64,000 nt of DNA from Leptodactylus fallax. Lineage: Eukaryota > Chordata > Amphibia > Anura > Leptodactylidae. The notes under the pieces are model-generated. The model was not told the origin of the DNA, searched no databases, and saw only the letters and a list, made by a program, of their open reading frames with translations. The stretch covers positions 1 through 64,000 of the forward strand of contig CAMRHE010001099.1 of the NCBI GenBank assembly GCA_947044405.1. Direction: 5' to 3'. Shown here piece by piece: positions 1 through 9,264 of this stretch. Made by a program: the position numbers and the translations under genes. How positions within the stretch are numbered: position 1 is the first letter of the stretch; each line of letters opens with the position of its first letter.

Positions 1-171
1 ATATGCTACTAATTCATACCGACCCACTTGGGTTATTAAATATATAAAATTTATATCGCTCATTTCATTTTATCCTATGACCCGGTCTACTCACGGTGTG
101 TGAGTGGGAGGTTAAGAAAGAAGTTTGATCGCAGGCGTGCCAGGCGGCTGGGCGAGGCGATATTCTTCACA
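1..171 (+). repeat. 5' LTR, right-hand part only
   Basis: This stretch aligns with 5522-5687 at the right end of the 3' LTR. The shared core includes an AT-rich TATA-like run (about 39-54) and the string CTATGACCCGGTCT. It ends in TTCTTCACA, one base different from the TTCATCACA end of the 3' LTR. The left part of this LTR is outside the window. Confidence 0.85.
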
Positions 172-313
172 CTCAGACACTGAGGATTGTGGCAATCCTA
201 TGGCACGAGCGCGGTATGAGATCAAGCTTAAAATACGGTGAAAGTTTGGTACAGTACTGTTCCCTCCCTTCTTCTTTTTTTCTGTCCTATCTTTTATTTG
301 GCAACGGCTTCCA

Positions 314-1560
314 GTGGATGTCTTGGACTCTGGGAAGTGGATGGCTAGTGGGCTCAGAAGCAGAGCTCAAGAACTGCAGAACCAGGCTTTTGGAGATCCT
401 GAGCGTATGGCTGAAATGGAGGCAGCCACAGCCATGCAGAGAATCGAGCAGAGTCCTGATTTTGGGGCTAGGCCAGGAAGTGAGGCAAGCAGCCCGGTCC
501 CAAGGATTACTTCACCAGGAGGAACCAGTAGCCCCAGTTCTGTGGGGGTGATGGACTTATACTTGCAAATGGCCTTACAGCATATAGACGCCAGTGACTC
601 TAGCGCCCGTCTGTAGGTGATTCACCAGTACCAAGCTGCTGCTGCTGCAGAGCGCCGGGCGGAGAGAGAGGCCTCTGCTGCAGAGCGTCGGGTGGAGAGA
701 GAGGCCACTGCTGCAGAGAGTCGGGCTGAGAGAGAGGCCCGTGAACGCCAGGCGGAGAGGGAGCATCAGCTTGAGCTAAAAAAAACTGGAACTTTGCCAG
801 CAGGTGCAACCTTCCCCTGCACCAACCCCAGGAGCCCGAGCACTAAAGATCCGATCTGAGCACTTTCCAATCTTGGAAGATAACGGGGATTTGGAGGGCG
901 TGTAAGCAGTATCATATTCCCCAGGCAAAATGGGCCCCTTACCTGTCTCCCCGGCTGAAGGGAAAAGGCCTGGATGTTTCCACGAACTTACCAGAGGACG
1001 CGGACTATGAGACCATCAAAGCGGCGCTGATCCGGAGATACCGGCTCACGCCGGAGGTGTACCGCAAAAATTTCCGGAATATACAGCGGGGTCCCACAGA
1101 GAGCTATGCGGATGTTCTGCACCACTTACAGGCTACATTCTGGCAGTGGATCAAAGGACTTACTGTCACCACGTTTGAGGGACTTGGGGACCTTATGATA
1201 AAGGAACAATTTCTCCAGATGTGCCCTCTGGAGGTCCGCCAGTTCGTGTGTTATCGGAAACCCAAGACAGCAGACAAGGCGGCAGAGATTGCTGACGACT
1301 ATGTGTCCACCAGGGAGCAAGGGACCAAGAGAGGAGCCACCCTGCAGAGACCCTCAAGCTGGAAGGAGGGGCAACAGCCTGCGGTCTCCAAATGGGGTAA
1401 GACAAACTCTGTCCCGGGGGCCCCCTCTACTTCCCCTGTCCCAAGAACTCTGGGCGCCCCGGGGACCCCCTCCAAGTCCCAAGGAGAGGCCCGGCGGTGT
1501 CATGCCTGTAACCAGCCAGGACATTTCAAGGCGGAGTGCCCCAACCTGTTTCCCCAGCCA
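314..1560 (+). pseudogene. gag remnant with coiled coil, SCAN-like capsid and CCHC zinc knuckle
   Basis: This is the structural (capsid/nucleocapsid) protein of the retrotransposon, now broken. The N-terminal part (from ATG 314) ends at TAG 614-616. It continues in the same frame as an Ala/Glu/Arg-rich stretch with repeated AERR/AEREA motifs, probably coiled coil, up to TGA 857-859. The frame then shifts near the A-run at 779-785 and again near 890-900. The capsid region (about 898-1305) contains ACKQYHIPQAKWAPYLS and then a segment resembling the SCAN domain of vertebrate zinc-finger proteins, with IKEQFLQMCPLEVRQFV at its core. A nucleocapsid knuckle C-x2-C-x4-H-x4-C lies at 1498-1539. The gag frame stays open to 1740 and overlaps the protease frame, which begins in another frame around 1536-1570. 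That could be a natural gag-pol frame change or decay. Confidence 0.85.
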
Positions 1561-3553
1561 CGGCAGCTGGCCCATCTGTATACTTGGTGGGGAGGGAGGG
1601 GTTGCAATCCAATGCCAACCGTCAACAGGTCATTGTGGGGGATAAAGTGGTCATGGGATTTCGGGACGCTGGGGCGGATGTTACTCTGGTGCAACCTGAC
1701 TTGGTCCCTGCGGACAGTATTATCCTTGGAAAAACTCTGACCCTGAGGGGTATTGGACAAGAACGCTTAACTGTACCCATGGCTTGCGTCCATTTGGACT
1801 GGGGTGCGGGAAAAGGAATGCGTGATGTGGGGCTAATGTCTGATCTGCCTGCCAATGTACTATTGGGAACAGATTTGGGGCCCTTGGTGTCCCAGTATGG
1901 GGTGGGAGTAGCCCCACCTCGTGGGGACAAAATGTCTGTACTGAAGGATGATTTTAATGTGGTGATGAAGCCTGTCACACAGACACAGGCAGAGGGAGGG
2001 GTCAGCATTTTGTCTCCCCTTGCTGTGTGCCCAGCTAAAGTAATCAGTGAGCATGTGAATGAGGGACTGTGGAATGTGAGCCTGGCTGTAGCCCCGCCCA
2101 CATCTGCGGGTGGTGAGAGCCCCCTCAGTGTGACCCTGGCTGAGCCATTCACCCATGCAGTTCACTGTGAATCAATGAATGAATGCAATGTCAATGTAAT
2201 TGCTAATTCTTGCCTTGCAGATTTACAGGGTAGCTCTTCTGAGATGCTGGGGGCAACCCCAACTGATGACAATATGCCAGGTGGTCAGGTAGGTCATGGG
2301 GATCTCAGGGCCGATCCGGATGCGGAACGGACTGCTGGTGTTGCGGTGGTAACCCGCAGCCAGAGTGCTAGAGGGGTGGAAGGCGCTCCGACCCCCGAGC
2401 CGTTCCCTCTGTCACCCAGAGATGGCACTGAGACCGCCATGACTAGCCTCCCCGCACTGGAGCCGGAGGAGTCCGGCGGGTATGTGACATGCATATCTCT
2501 TCTGTCTGGTTCCAGTCAGGAGTTCAGGGACGCTGTCCAAGCTGACCGCAGTCTGGGCGCATTGAAGGAGCGTGCTGATCAATCTCCCTTGGAGTCGGAC
2601 AAGGACCGCGTGTACTGGGAGCAAGGGAGGTTGTACCGGGAAACGATCCCCACAAAGGGAAAAGAAAGTCGGTTTAGGGAGAAACATTTGGTGGTACCCC
2701 AACCCTATCGGGTGGAATTGTTGCGGATTGCTCATGATATTCCACTGGCAGGCCACCTGGGGATCGCTAAGACCAAGGCTCACCTCAGCCACTTATTCTA
2801 CTGGCCTAAAATGGGGACAGATGTAGCTAAATACTGCCGTTCATGTGACACTTGTCAGAGGATGGGCAAGGCGGGGCAAGGCTCAAAAGCTCCAATGATC
2901 CCTATGCCCATCATAACCGAACCTTTCCAGCGGGTGGCTGTGGATCTCATTGGACCCCTGTCCATTCCCAGTCGCACCGGGAAATGTTTCATATTAACGG
3001 TAGTAGACTACCCTACTCGGTACCCGGAAGCTGTCGCTCTATCTTCCACCCGGGCTGATGTAGTGGCCAAGGCTCTGGTAGGCATCTTTTCCCGTGTTGG
3101 ATTTCCCAGAGAGATGCTCACAGACCAAGGTACCCAGTTCATGTCTGCCTTGATGCAAGGTCTGTGTAATGTAACAGAGGTACAACATCTGGTGTCCAGC
3201 CCGTATCATCCACAGACCAATGGCCTGTGTGAACGGTTCAATGGCACCCTGAAGCAGATGCTCAGGATGTTAGTCGAGTCCCACGGGCGCGACTGGGAGC
3301 CTTATCTCCCGCACCTGCTGTGCATGACAACATGGTCCAGGCTCAGGCTGACCAGAAGCGCTGGTATGATCAGAATGCCCGTGAGAGAACATACCAGCCA
3401 GGGCAGAAAGTATGGGTCCTAGTCCCTGAGCCCCAGGACAAGCTTCAGGCGAAATGGACCGGTCCATACGTCGTGCACCAGCAGGTCAACAGCGTCAGCT
3501 ACCTGGTCATCATGACCGGGAAGCCAGTGCCTTTCCGGTATGCAGTCTGCTAG
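1561..3553 (+). pseudogene. pol part 1: aspartic protease and integrase, broken
   Basis: One long frame (to 3422) carries a retropepsin-like domain followed by integrase. The protease site reads FRDAGADVTLV (D-A-G at 1665-1673), so the usual Thr/Ser of the catalytic triad is Ala. The domain closes with VLLGTDLG. After a long spacer (about 1900-2560), the integrase zinc domain has H-x6-H (2733, 2754) and clustered cysteines (2835, 2844, 2853). The catalytic core has D at 2943, D at 3123 and E at 3231, with exactly 35 residues between the last two, as expected for DDE integrases. Just after the PYLPHLL motif near 3318 the frame jumps, and the expected rest of the core is missing, which suggests a deletion. 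The C-terminal module with KWTGPYVV (GPY/F type) continues in another frame to 3553, and another frame change follows near 3540-3550. Confidence 0.88.
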
Positions 3554-5061
3554 AGGAGGGGGAAGAAGAAGACCTTGTTGACTTGCTTGCCCATTTTCAG
3601 GAGGATGGGTCCAACAAGAAGGCACAGGTGAACCCCCTGCTGGCTGAGGCCCAGCTGTCCCAGCTGGATGGAGTTTTGCACTCCGCGAAGCCCGGGAGGA
3701 CTGACCAGGCCATTCACCGTGTGGATACTGGGAATCATGCCGCTATCCGGCGGTCGCCATAGCGCGTCTCCTCGGAGGTACAGGTCCAGATGCGCAAGGA
3801 GATTGACGAGATGCTGGAAATGGGGGTGATTCAGCCCTCTCACAGTGCATGGGCTTCACCTGTGGTTCTTGTGCCCAAAAAGGACCGGACCACCCGGTTC
3901 TGTGTAGACTACAGGGAACTTAATGTGGTTACAGTCGACGACGCGTACCCCATGCCGCGCATCGACGCCCTGCTTGACCAGTTAGGTAAGGCCCAGTACT
4001 TGTCCATCATGGACTTGAGTCGGGGATATTGGCAGATCCCTCTGTCCCCTCAGGCACAGGAACGATCGGCCTTTATCACCCCTTTCGGACTGTACGAGTC
4101 CACTGTCATGCCATTCGGCATGAAGAATGCCCCTGCCACTTTCCAGCGGATGGTCAACTCCCTACTGACGGGATGCGAAGGGTTTGCCACTGCGTACCTG
4201 GATGACATTGCCGTCTTCAGCTCCAACTGGGAGGAACACTTACAGCACCTGGCGCAGGTGCTGGGGCGGATCCACAGTGCGGGCTTGACCATCAAACCGG
4301 AAAAGTGTCTGTTGGGCTTGCGCGAGGTCCAATACCTGGGACACCGGGTAGGTGGGGGAACCCTGAAACCAGAACCTGAAAAGCTGGATGTAATCACGTC
4401 CTGGCCAACCTCCTGGACCAAGCGACAGGTGATGTCTTTCCTGGGTATGGCAGGGTACTATAGGAAGTTCGTACCGAACTATAGTGCTCTGGCTGCCCCC
4501 TTGACGGACCTCACCAAGAAGAAGTTGCCGCAAACTGTCCAGTGGACGGATGCTTGCGAGCGCTCCTTCCAGGCCCTGAAAGCGGCCCTGGCGAACGCAC
4601 CTGTACTTCAGGCGTACGATGAGTCATGACCGCTTGTGCTACAGACAGACGCCAGCACCTACGGACTCGGTGCCGTACTGAGCCAGCTTGACTCAGCGGG
4701 GCAAGAGCACCCGGTCCAGTACCTCAGCCGAAAGCTACTGCCGCGGGAGGTGGCCTACACCACAGTGGAGACGGAATGCCTAGCAATTGTTTGGGCCTTG
4801 CAGCATCTGCAGCCTTACTTGTATGGACGCCACTTCACCGTGGTGACGGATCACAACCCTCTGATCTGGATTAAACGTGTTGCGGGTCAGAATGCACGGT
4901 TGTTACGTTGGAGCCTGGTGCTGCAGCAATACAACTATGACATCCGGCACAAGCCTGGCCAGGCCCATGGCAATGCCGATGGCCTGTCCGGCGGGGTGAG
5001 GCTGCGGAGGTGCGGGTGGAAGAGGAACGGAGGCTCCTCCTTCCCCCCCGACACGCTCTAA
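3554..5061 (+). pseudogene. pol part 2: reverse transcriptase and RNase H
   Basis: This part copies the element's RNA into DNA. A linker rich in Glu/Asp leads to TAG 3760-3762, an in-frame nonsense codon just before the RT. The RT (3763-4626) shows VLVPKKDR, CVDYRELN, SIMDLSRGYWQIPLS and the active-site box YLDD at 4195-4206. An in-frame TGA at 4627-4629 separates it from RNase H. RNase H keeps its acidic residues: D in LQTDAS (4648), E in ETECLA (4774) and D in VTDHN (4849). It ends after GNADGLSGG at TAA 5059-5061. Apart from the two stops, the RT-RNase H frame is continuous, so this is the best preserved part of the element. The position after integrase is what marks the Gmr1 type. Confidence 0.92.
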
Positions 5062-5071
5062 AAGGGGGAGG
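5060..5071 (+). promoter_or_regulatory. polypurine tract for plus-strand DNA priming
   Basis: The 12-base purine run AAAAGGGGGAGG sits immediately upstream of the TGTGATGAA start of the 3' LTR. This is the expected place for the polypurine tract of an LTR retrotransposon. Confidence 0.85.
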
Positions 5072-5687
5072 TGTGATGAACCGACCCTCAGTTTTATATC
5101 TTTCTTGGAAGTGTGTTTTACTTGCTCATGTCAGTCTTTCCCCCACTTGTTGGAATGTGGTGCTGAAGTTGAGTCTATGCCTCACTGGTTTTTATCCTTT
5201 TCCCGATGTCCAAAGGGGGGAGGGGTGGGCTAATGACCTACAACTAACCCAGGCACCCATCTTTCCTTCTAACCAGCATAGATTCCTCTTTTCGTGAGGA
5301 GAGGGCTGGCTGGGGGGAGGTGAAGGGTGGGGCTGAGGGTCTGACACTGAGGTGGGTGAGTTTTTCGGGAGTCTTTGTGTGGAAGCTGAAAGAGAGACAG
5401 CTAAGAGCAGCTGGGCTCAGGTATTATTCTATATTTTATTTTCCCTTTTTGTTTTAGGTATTGTATCATCGCATTTGCTTGTATGTTTATGCTTGATCGT
5501 ATTAATATTGTATATTTCTGTATATGCTATTAATTCGTACCGAACCACTTGGTATATTAAATATATAAAATTTATACAGCTCGTTTCGTTCTATCCTATG
5601 ACCCGGTCTGCTCACGGGTTGTGAGTGGAAGTTTAGAAGAGTGATCACGGGTACGCCAAGAGGCTTGGCAAGGCGATATTCATCACA
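5072..5687 (+). repeat. complete 3' LTR (616 bp)
   Basis: It starts TGTGATGAA and ends TTCATCACA, a perfect 9-bp terminal inverted repeat including the TG...CA ends. It follows the polypurine tract directly. The right 166 bases match the 5' LTR fragment at 1-171. A TATA-like AT-rich run lies at about 5550-5575 and could be the LTR promoter. Confidence 0.9.
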
Positions 5688-6002
5688 CCAGCGTTCCATG
5701 ACTTCTAGAGGTGCTGGACATCTTTTTTTCTCTTGATTCCAGCAGAGACTACCAAACAATAGCCCGTTTTTATAGTACCTTATGGGGTGGCTGAGCTGTC
5801 AGCTTATAACATGACCATTTATGGCACAGGAATTTGAAGACATTCTTATCTACTGAGATATATAGAGAGACCAGTATAGCATACAGAAACACAGACAAAA
5901 CTACAGAGTGACCCTCCTATAGATATTTAGCTTGAAATACATATAGATTGATCAGTAAGACATTAACCCTGTAATATTAAATCAATAAGACACTAGGATT
6001 TC
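5688..6002. other. unassigned spacer
   Basis: No coding or repeat signature was recognised between the LTR end and the DIRS-like fragment. The segment is AT-rich without obvious tandem structure. Confidence 0.5.
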
Positions 6003-6870
6003 GTGGAAAAAACATGTCCTATTACAGCCTCTTCCTCTGCAGATCGACCTTCTGTATCAAGGACCATTGTTCTGAGGCGTCATGGGTTTTCGGAGCCTGT
6101 TATTCTGACTATGCTCAAGTCCCGGAAACCCCAGTCAGCCAAGATCTACCACCTTGGCTTTTCTCCAGTTTGGTCTGGATCAAGGTATTGGTCTTTCTTC
6201 TCTTAAACGACAAGTTTCTGCCCTCTGTATTCTTTCTTCAGAAGACCCTGGCCTTCCAGCCTCAGGGGAAGACTTTCCTACAGGGAGTGTAGGGAGTGAT
6301 GGAGCTGTTGGATCTTAACCCCGTCCTTGAGGTGCTTCAGGCTCACCCCTTCGAGCCTTTGTAGGATATCCCTCATTGCCTTCTGTCCTGGAAGGTCGCT
6401 TTCCTGGTGGCCATTACCTCCATCTGCAGGATCTCTGAGCTAGCTGCCCTGTCCCAGAAGTCTCCCTTTCTGGTTCTCCATAAGATATTCCTTCGTCTGC
6501 CACTATCCTTTCTGCCCAAGGTGGTTTTCTCTTTTCACATAAACAAGGACATAGTTTTGCCATCTTTCTGTCTGGACCCCAAGCATCCACGTGAGCATTC
6601 CCTTCACTGCCTGGTTGTTGTCTGGGCAATTGAGGCCTATTTGTATCTCACTGACCCTTTCGTTCGTTCGGACACCTTGTTCGTCCTCCCTGTGGGCCTT
6701 CTTCGCCATATTCACTGGGGAACACAGATCCCACCCTTGTTTTTTATTGTTGTTCCTGACCAAGTTGTTTTGGTTCTTTTTCGGGTTCCAGACATGTTGG
6801 TGGTTGTTGGTTCTGCATTCCTAGTTTGTTTTTTGGTGTCTCTCTCCTACTGCTGCTGTACAGACTGACT
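6003..6870 (+). pseudogene. DIRS-type tyrosine recombinase fragment
   Basis: Pieces in two frames resemble the tyrosine recombinase of DIRS retrotransposons, which integrates through a circular DNA intermediate rather than with a DDE integrase. Recognisable parts are VILTMLKSRKPQSAKIYH (about 6090-6150, N-terminal core-binding region), then LAFQPQGKTFLQGV (about 6249-6290), LEVLQAHPFEPL, and VAFLVAITSICRISELAALS (about 6398-6460). The Arg in RISEL sits where the first catalytic Arg of this family is expected. FLPKVVFSFHINKDIVLPSF and SDTLFVLP follow. Stops and frameshifts (e.g. after FLQGV and after PFEPL) show it is inactive. The RT, RNase H and methylase-like parts of a full DIRS element are not in the window. 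The assignment rests on family pattern memory. Confidence 0.7.
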
Positions 6871-7206
6871 AAGCACAATGTCTGTTAGAGGGTATAGACC
6901 CCAGGCAGAGCCGACAGCTTTTCATTCTCCTAGTGGCCAGGTCTATACCCATGGTGCTGTGTCCCCCAGTGAATACAATGAGAAAAGGATTTTATGGTGA
7001 GTACAAAAACCTGTTTTTCTAGTTTTTTGGGCTAAAAACATTTTGACAAGTGGTCATTATTAAACATTTTCGTTGCTGATACTGTGCGGCTTTCGTGGTT
7101 CCTCATACATTGCAGGCTGCTGGGTCCCATTCACAGTCAGATCTGTCAGGGCATTAGACTAACTGCACGTTCTGTAGTCCTTATCTCTACTATCCAGCGG
7201 CTAGAA
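6871..7206. other. possible DIRS 3' flank, otherwise unassigned
   Basis: The first about 120 bases (to about 6992) follow the recombinase fragment directly. They contain a short near-inverted motif pair, GTATAGACC (6891-6899) and GGTCTATAC (6939-6947), and may be the terminal region of the same element. The rest shows nothing I recognise. Confidence 0.35.
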
Positions 7207-7532
7207 CAGTGTTTCCCAACCTTTTCAGACTCAGTACACCTGGAAAAAAAAATTTCTCCTCAGGGCACCCCTACCAAATAATTTTACAAAATGCCAAGAA
7301 AACTACAATTTTGAAATTACAGCTGGAATCACATCAAAACTGCATGCATTTTTTCTGTTGCAGTTTTGATGCAACTGTAACTGCACCATGTGAATGCGTC
7401 CTCAAAGCTACACCATCTTATACTTTCCACCAAGCACATCCTAAAATTCACTTTTTACCATCACCAAGCTCCTTTAGTGGCCCCACATAGTATCATGCTA
7501 CCAATTGGCCCACCAAGTACATTTCTAAGGCC
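7207..7532 (+). mobile_element. possible non-autonomous hAT element, left end
   Basis: The segment begins with CAGTGTTTCCCAACC, a terminal motif shared by many vertebrate hAT-type elements, and has no coding capacity. A matching right-hand inverted end was not found downstream. The element is therefore either truncated or its right part was replaced by the adjoining 31-bp minisatellite. Confidence 0.4.
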
Positions 7533-7876
7533 CTCAGACACAAGTAGTAATGCTGCCCACTGGACCCCAGACACTTAATAATGCTCCCCACTGGCTCCCA
7601 GACAAGTAGTAATACTCCACAGTGGCCTCCAGGCAAGTAATAATGTCCCCTGTGACCTTCAGACAAGTAATAATGTCCTCCAGTGACTCCCAGATAAGTA
7701 ATAATATCCCCCAGTGGCCCCCAGACAAGTAGTAATACTCCTTAGTGGCCCACAGGCAAACAGTAATGTCCTCCAGTAGCCCCCAGACAAGTGATAATGA
7801 CCCCAGTGGCCCCCAGACAAGTAATGTCCTTCAGTGGCCCCCTGACAATTAAAAATGTCCCCCAGTGGTCCCACAC
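7533..7876. repeat. minisatellite, about 31-bp unit, about 11 copies
   Basis: Degenerate tandem copies of a unit of the form CAGTGGCCCCCAGACAAGTA followed by ATAATGTCCCC. Copies diverge in substitutions and small indels, so the array is old. Open frames on the minus strand here are artefacts of the repeat. Confidence 0.85.
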
Positions 7877-8155
7877 TGTTGGTGTGCTATATAAATAAAC
7901 AAACACCACTTACCCACCCTCGGTCCCCGATGCTCTGTGATCCTCCTCCTCTGCAGATCGAAGCAGCAGGTCTTCAGCAGACAGCACTAGCTGATGCCTT
8001 AGTTAAAAGGAGGCATGCGGCTGTTTAAGAAGGGCAAGAACAAGACAAGAGGGTGAGCAGGAGACACTTAATGTTTGGTGATGTATGAAGAGAGGCAAGG
8101 ACCAAATCTGGTGGAGAGAATTTTTGAAAGAAAGAAAATGTTCAGTGTGTCATGT
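7877..8155. other. unassigned spacer
   Basis: No gene, tandem array or familiar transposon end was recognised. Confidence 0.45.
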
Positions 8156-8952
8156 CTAGAAAGAGGAGCACAGAGTAAGGTAGAAGGAGGAGCACAGGCC
8201 TAGAAGGAGGAGCACAGAGCAATATAGAAAATTGTGGACAGGTCTAGGAGGAGGAGCAAAGAGTAATGTAGAAGATTGTGGACACATGTAGTAGGAGAAG
8301 CACATAGTAATGGAGGAGGACAGAGTAAGGTAGAAGGTTGTGGACAGAGTAATGTAGAAGGAGGAGCACAGGCCTAGAAGGAGGAGACGCACAGAGCAAT
8401 ATAGAAAATTGTGGACAGGTCTAGGAGGAGGAGCAAAGAGTAATGTAGAAGATTGTGGACAGGTCTAGGAGGAGGAGCACAGAGTAATGTAAAAGATGGA
8501 GGACAGGTGTAGTAGGAGAAGCACTGAGTAATGTAGTAGATTGTGGACAGGTCGAGGAGGACGACAGAGTAATGTAAAAGATTGTGGACAGGTCTAGGAG
8601 GAGGAGGAGCACAGAGTAATGTAAAAGTTGGAGGACAGGTGTAGTACGAGAAGCACTGAGTAATGTAGTAGATTGTGGACAGGTCGAGGAGGACGACAGA
8701 GTAATGTAGAAGATTGTGGACAGGTCGAGGTGGAGGAGAACAGGTGTAATAGGAGAAGCACTAAGTAATGTAGGAGATTGTGGACAGATATAGGAGGAAG
8801 AGCACAGAGTAATGTAGAAGGAGGACAAAGCTACAACAAAGAGCACAGAGTAATGTAGAAAGCAGAGGAAAGGTGTAGTAGAAGAAACACCGTAATGTAG
8901 AAGGTCGTGGACAGGTGTAGTAGGAGAAACGCCGAGTACTGTAGAAGATTGT
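8156..8952. repeat. minisatellite, about 40-47-bp variable unit
   Basis: Imperfect tandem copies are built from modules GTAATGTAGAAGATTGTGG, ACAGGTCTAGGAGGAGGAGC and variants (ACAGGTGTAGTAGGAGAAGC). Modules are shuffled and vary in length. The plus strand is purine-rich. The minus-strand open frame across it (rich in Leu, Ser, Tyr, Thr) is a by-product of the repeat. Confidence 0.85.
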
Positions 8953-9002
8953 GCTGCTTCTACTACACCTGCCCACAATCTTCTACATTACTCTGTGCTT
9001 CT
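8953..9002 (-). repeat. inverted terminal copy of the 8.2-9.0 kb minisatellite unit
   Basis: The bases after GATTGTG at about 8946-8952 are the reverse complement of the array unit. They read as TTCTACTACACCTGCCCACA followed by ATCTTCTACATTACTCTGTG. The array therefore ends in a head-to-head junction that could fold as a hairpin. Confidence 0.75.
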
Positions 9003-9264
9003 TTTGCTGTACTTGAGTATTGTAGAAGATTAAGAGTGTCAGGTAAAGGCGAGTGATAATTGTGATGGCAAAAGGAAACCTGATCTACGTAAGGGATGTT
9101 CTCCTCAAAGAACTAGGACTTGTATTTCTCCTTACTGCTGGATTTACTTTTTGCTTTAGGGTTAGGGTTAACAGCGTGTGTGTATCCACCCTACGGCCCT
9201 GTGTCTACTTTTTGCTTTAAAAAAAAAATAAAAAATTCACAAAATTAATTTTTAATCCTAACAG

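Larger units (their letters stand above)
1..5687 (+). mobile_element. Gmr1-like Ty3/gypsy LTR retrotransposon, degenerate, 5' end cut by window edge
   Basis: Two related LTR copies bracket gag, protease, integrase, reverse transcriptase and RNase H. Integrase (about 2690-3550) lies upstream of RT (3763-4629). This is the Ty1/copia-like pol order known for the Gmr1 group of deuterostome Ty3/gypsy elements, whereas normal gypsy elements have integrase last. The RT and RNase H sequences are clearly gypsy-type. The copy is dead: there are nonsense codons at 614-616, 857-859, 3760-3762 and 4627-4629, several frame changes, and a probable deletion near 3320. The part of the two LTRs that can be compared differs at roughly 15% of positions by eye, with indels, so the insertion is old. 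The stretch 172-313 between LTR and gag is the leader; I could not identify a primer-binding site or tRNA with confidence. The 5' flank lies outside the window, so no target duplication can be checked. Confidence 0.9.

Noticed and set aside
190..214. Primer-binding site starting TGG (190 or 201)
   Set aside because: It lies 18 or more bases from the LTR end and I could not match it to a specific tRNA 3' end.
1536..1740. Programmed gag-pol frameshift
   Set aside because: Gag and protease frames overlap, but the element is full of decay frameshifts and no slippery site with a structure was evident, so it cannot be separated from mutation.
5010..5624. Short plus-strand frames across the 3' LTR
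   Set aside because: They overlap the LTR and the end of RNase H with no family resemblance; treated as noncoding.
8156..8978. Minus-strand Ser/Tyr/Leu/Thr-rich proteins
   Set aside because: They are shadow translations of the about 44-bp minisatellite.
9157..9170. Telomere-like TTAGGGTTAGGG
   Set aside because: Only two TTAGGG copies are present (in GCTTTAGGGTTAGGGTTAAC), too short to claim an interstitial telomere.
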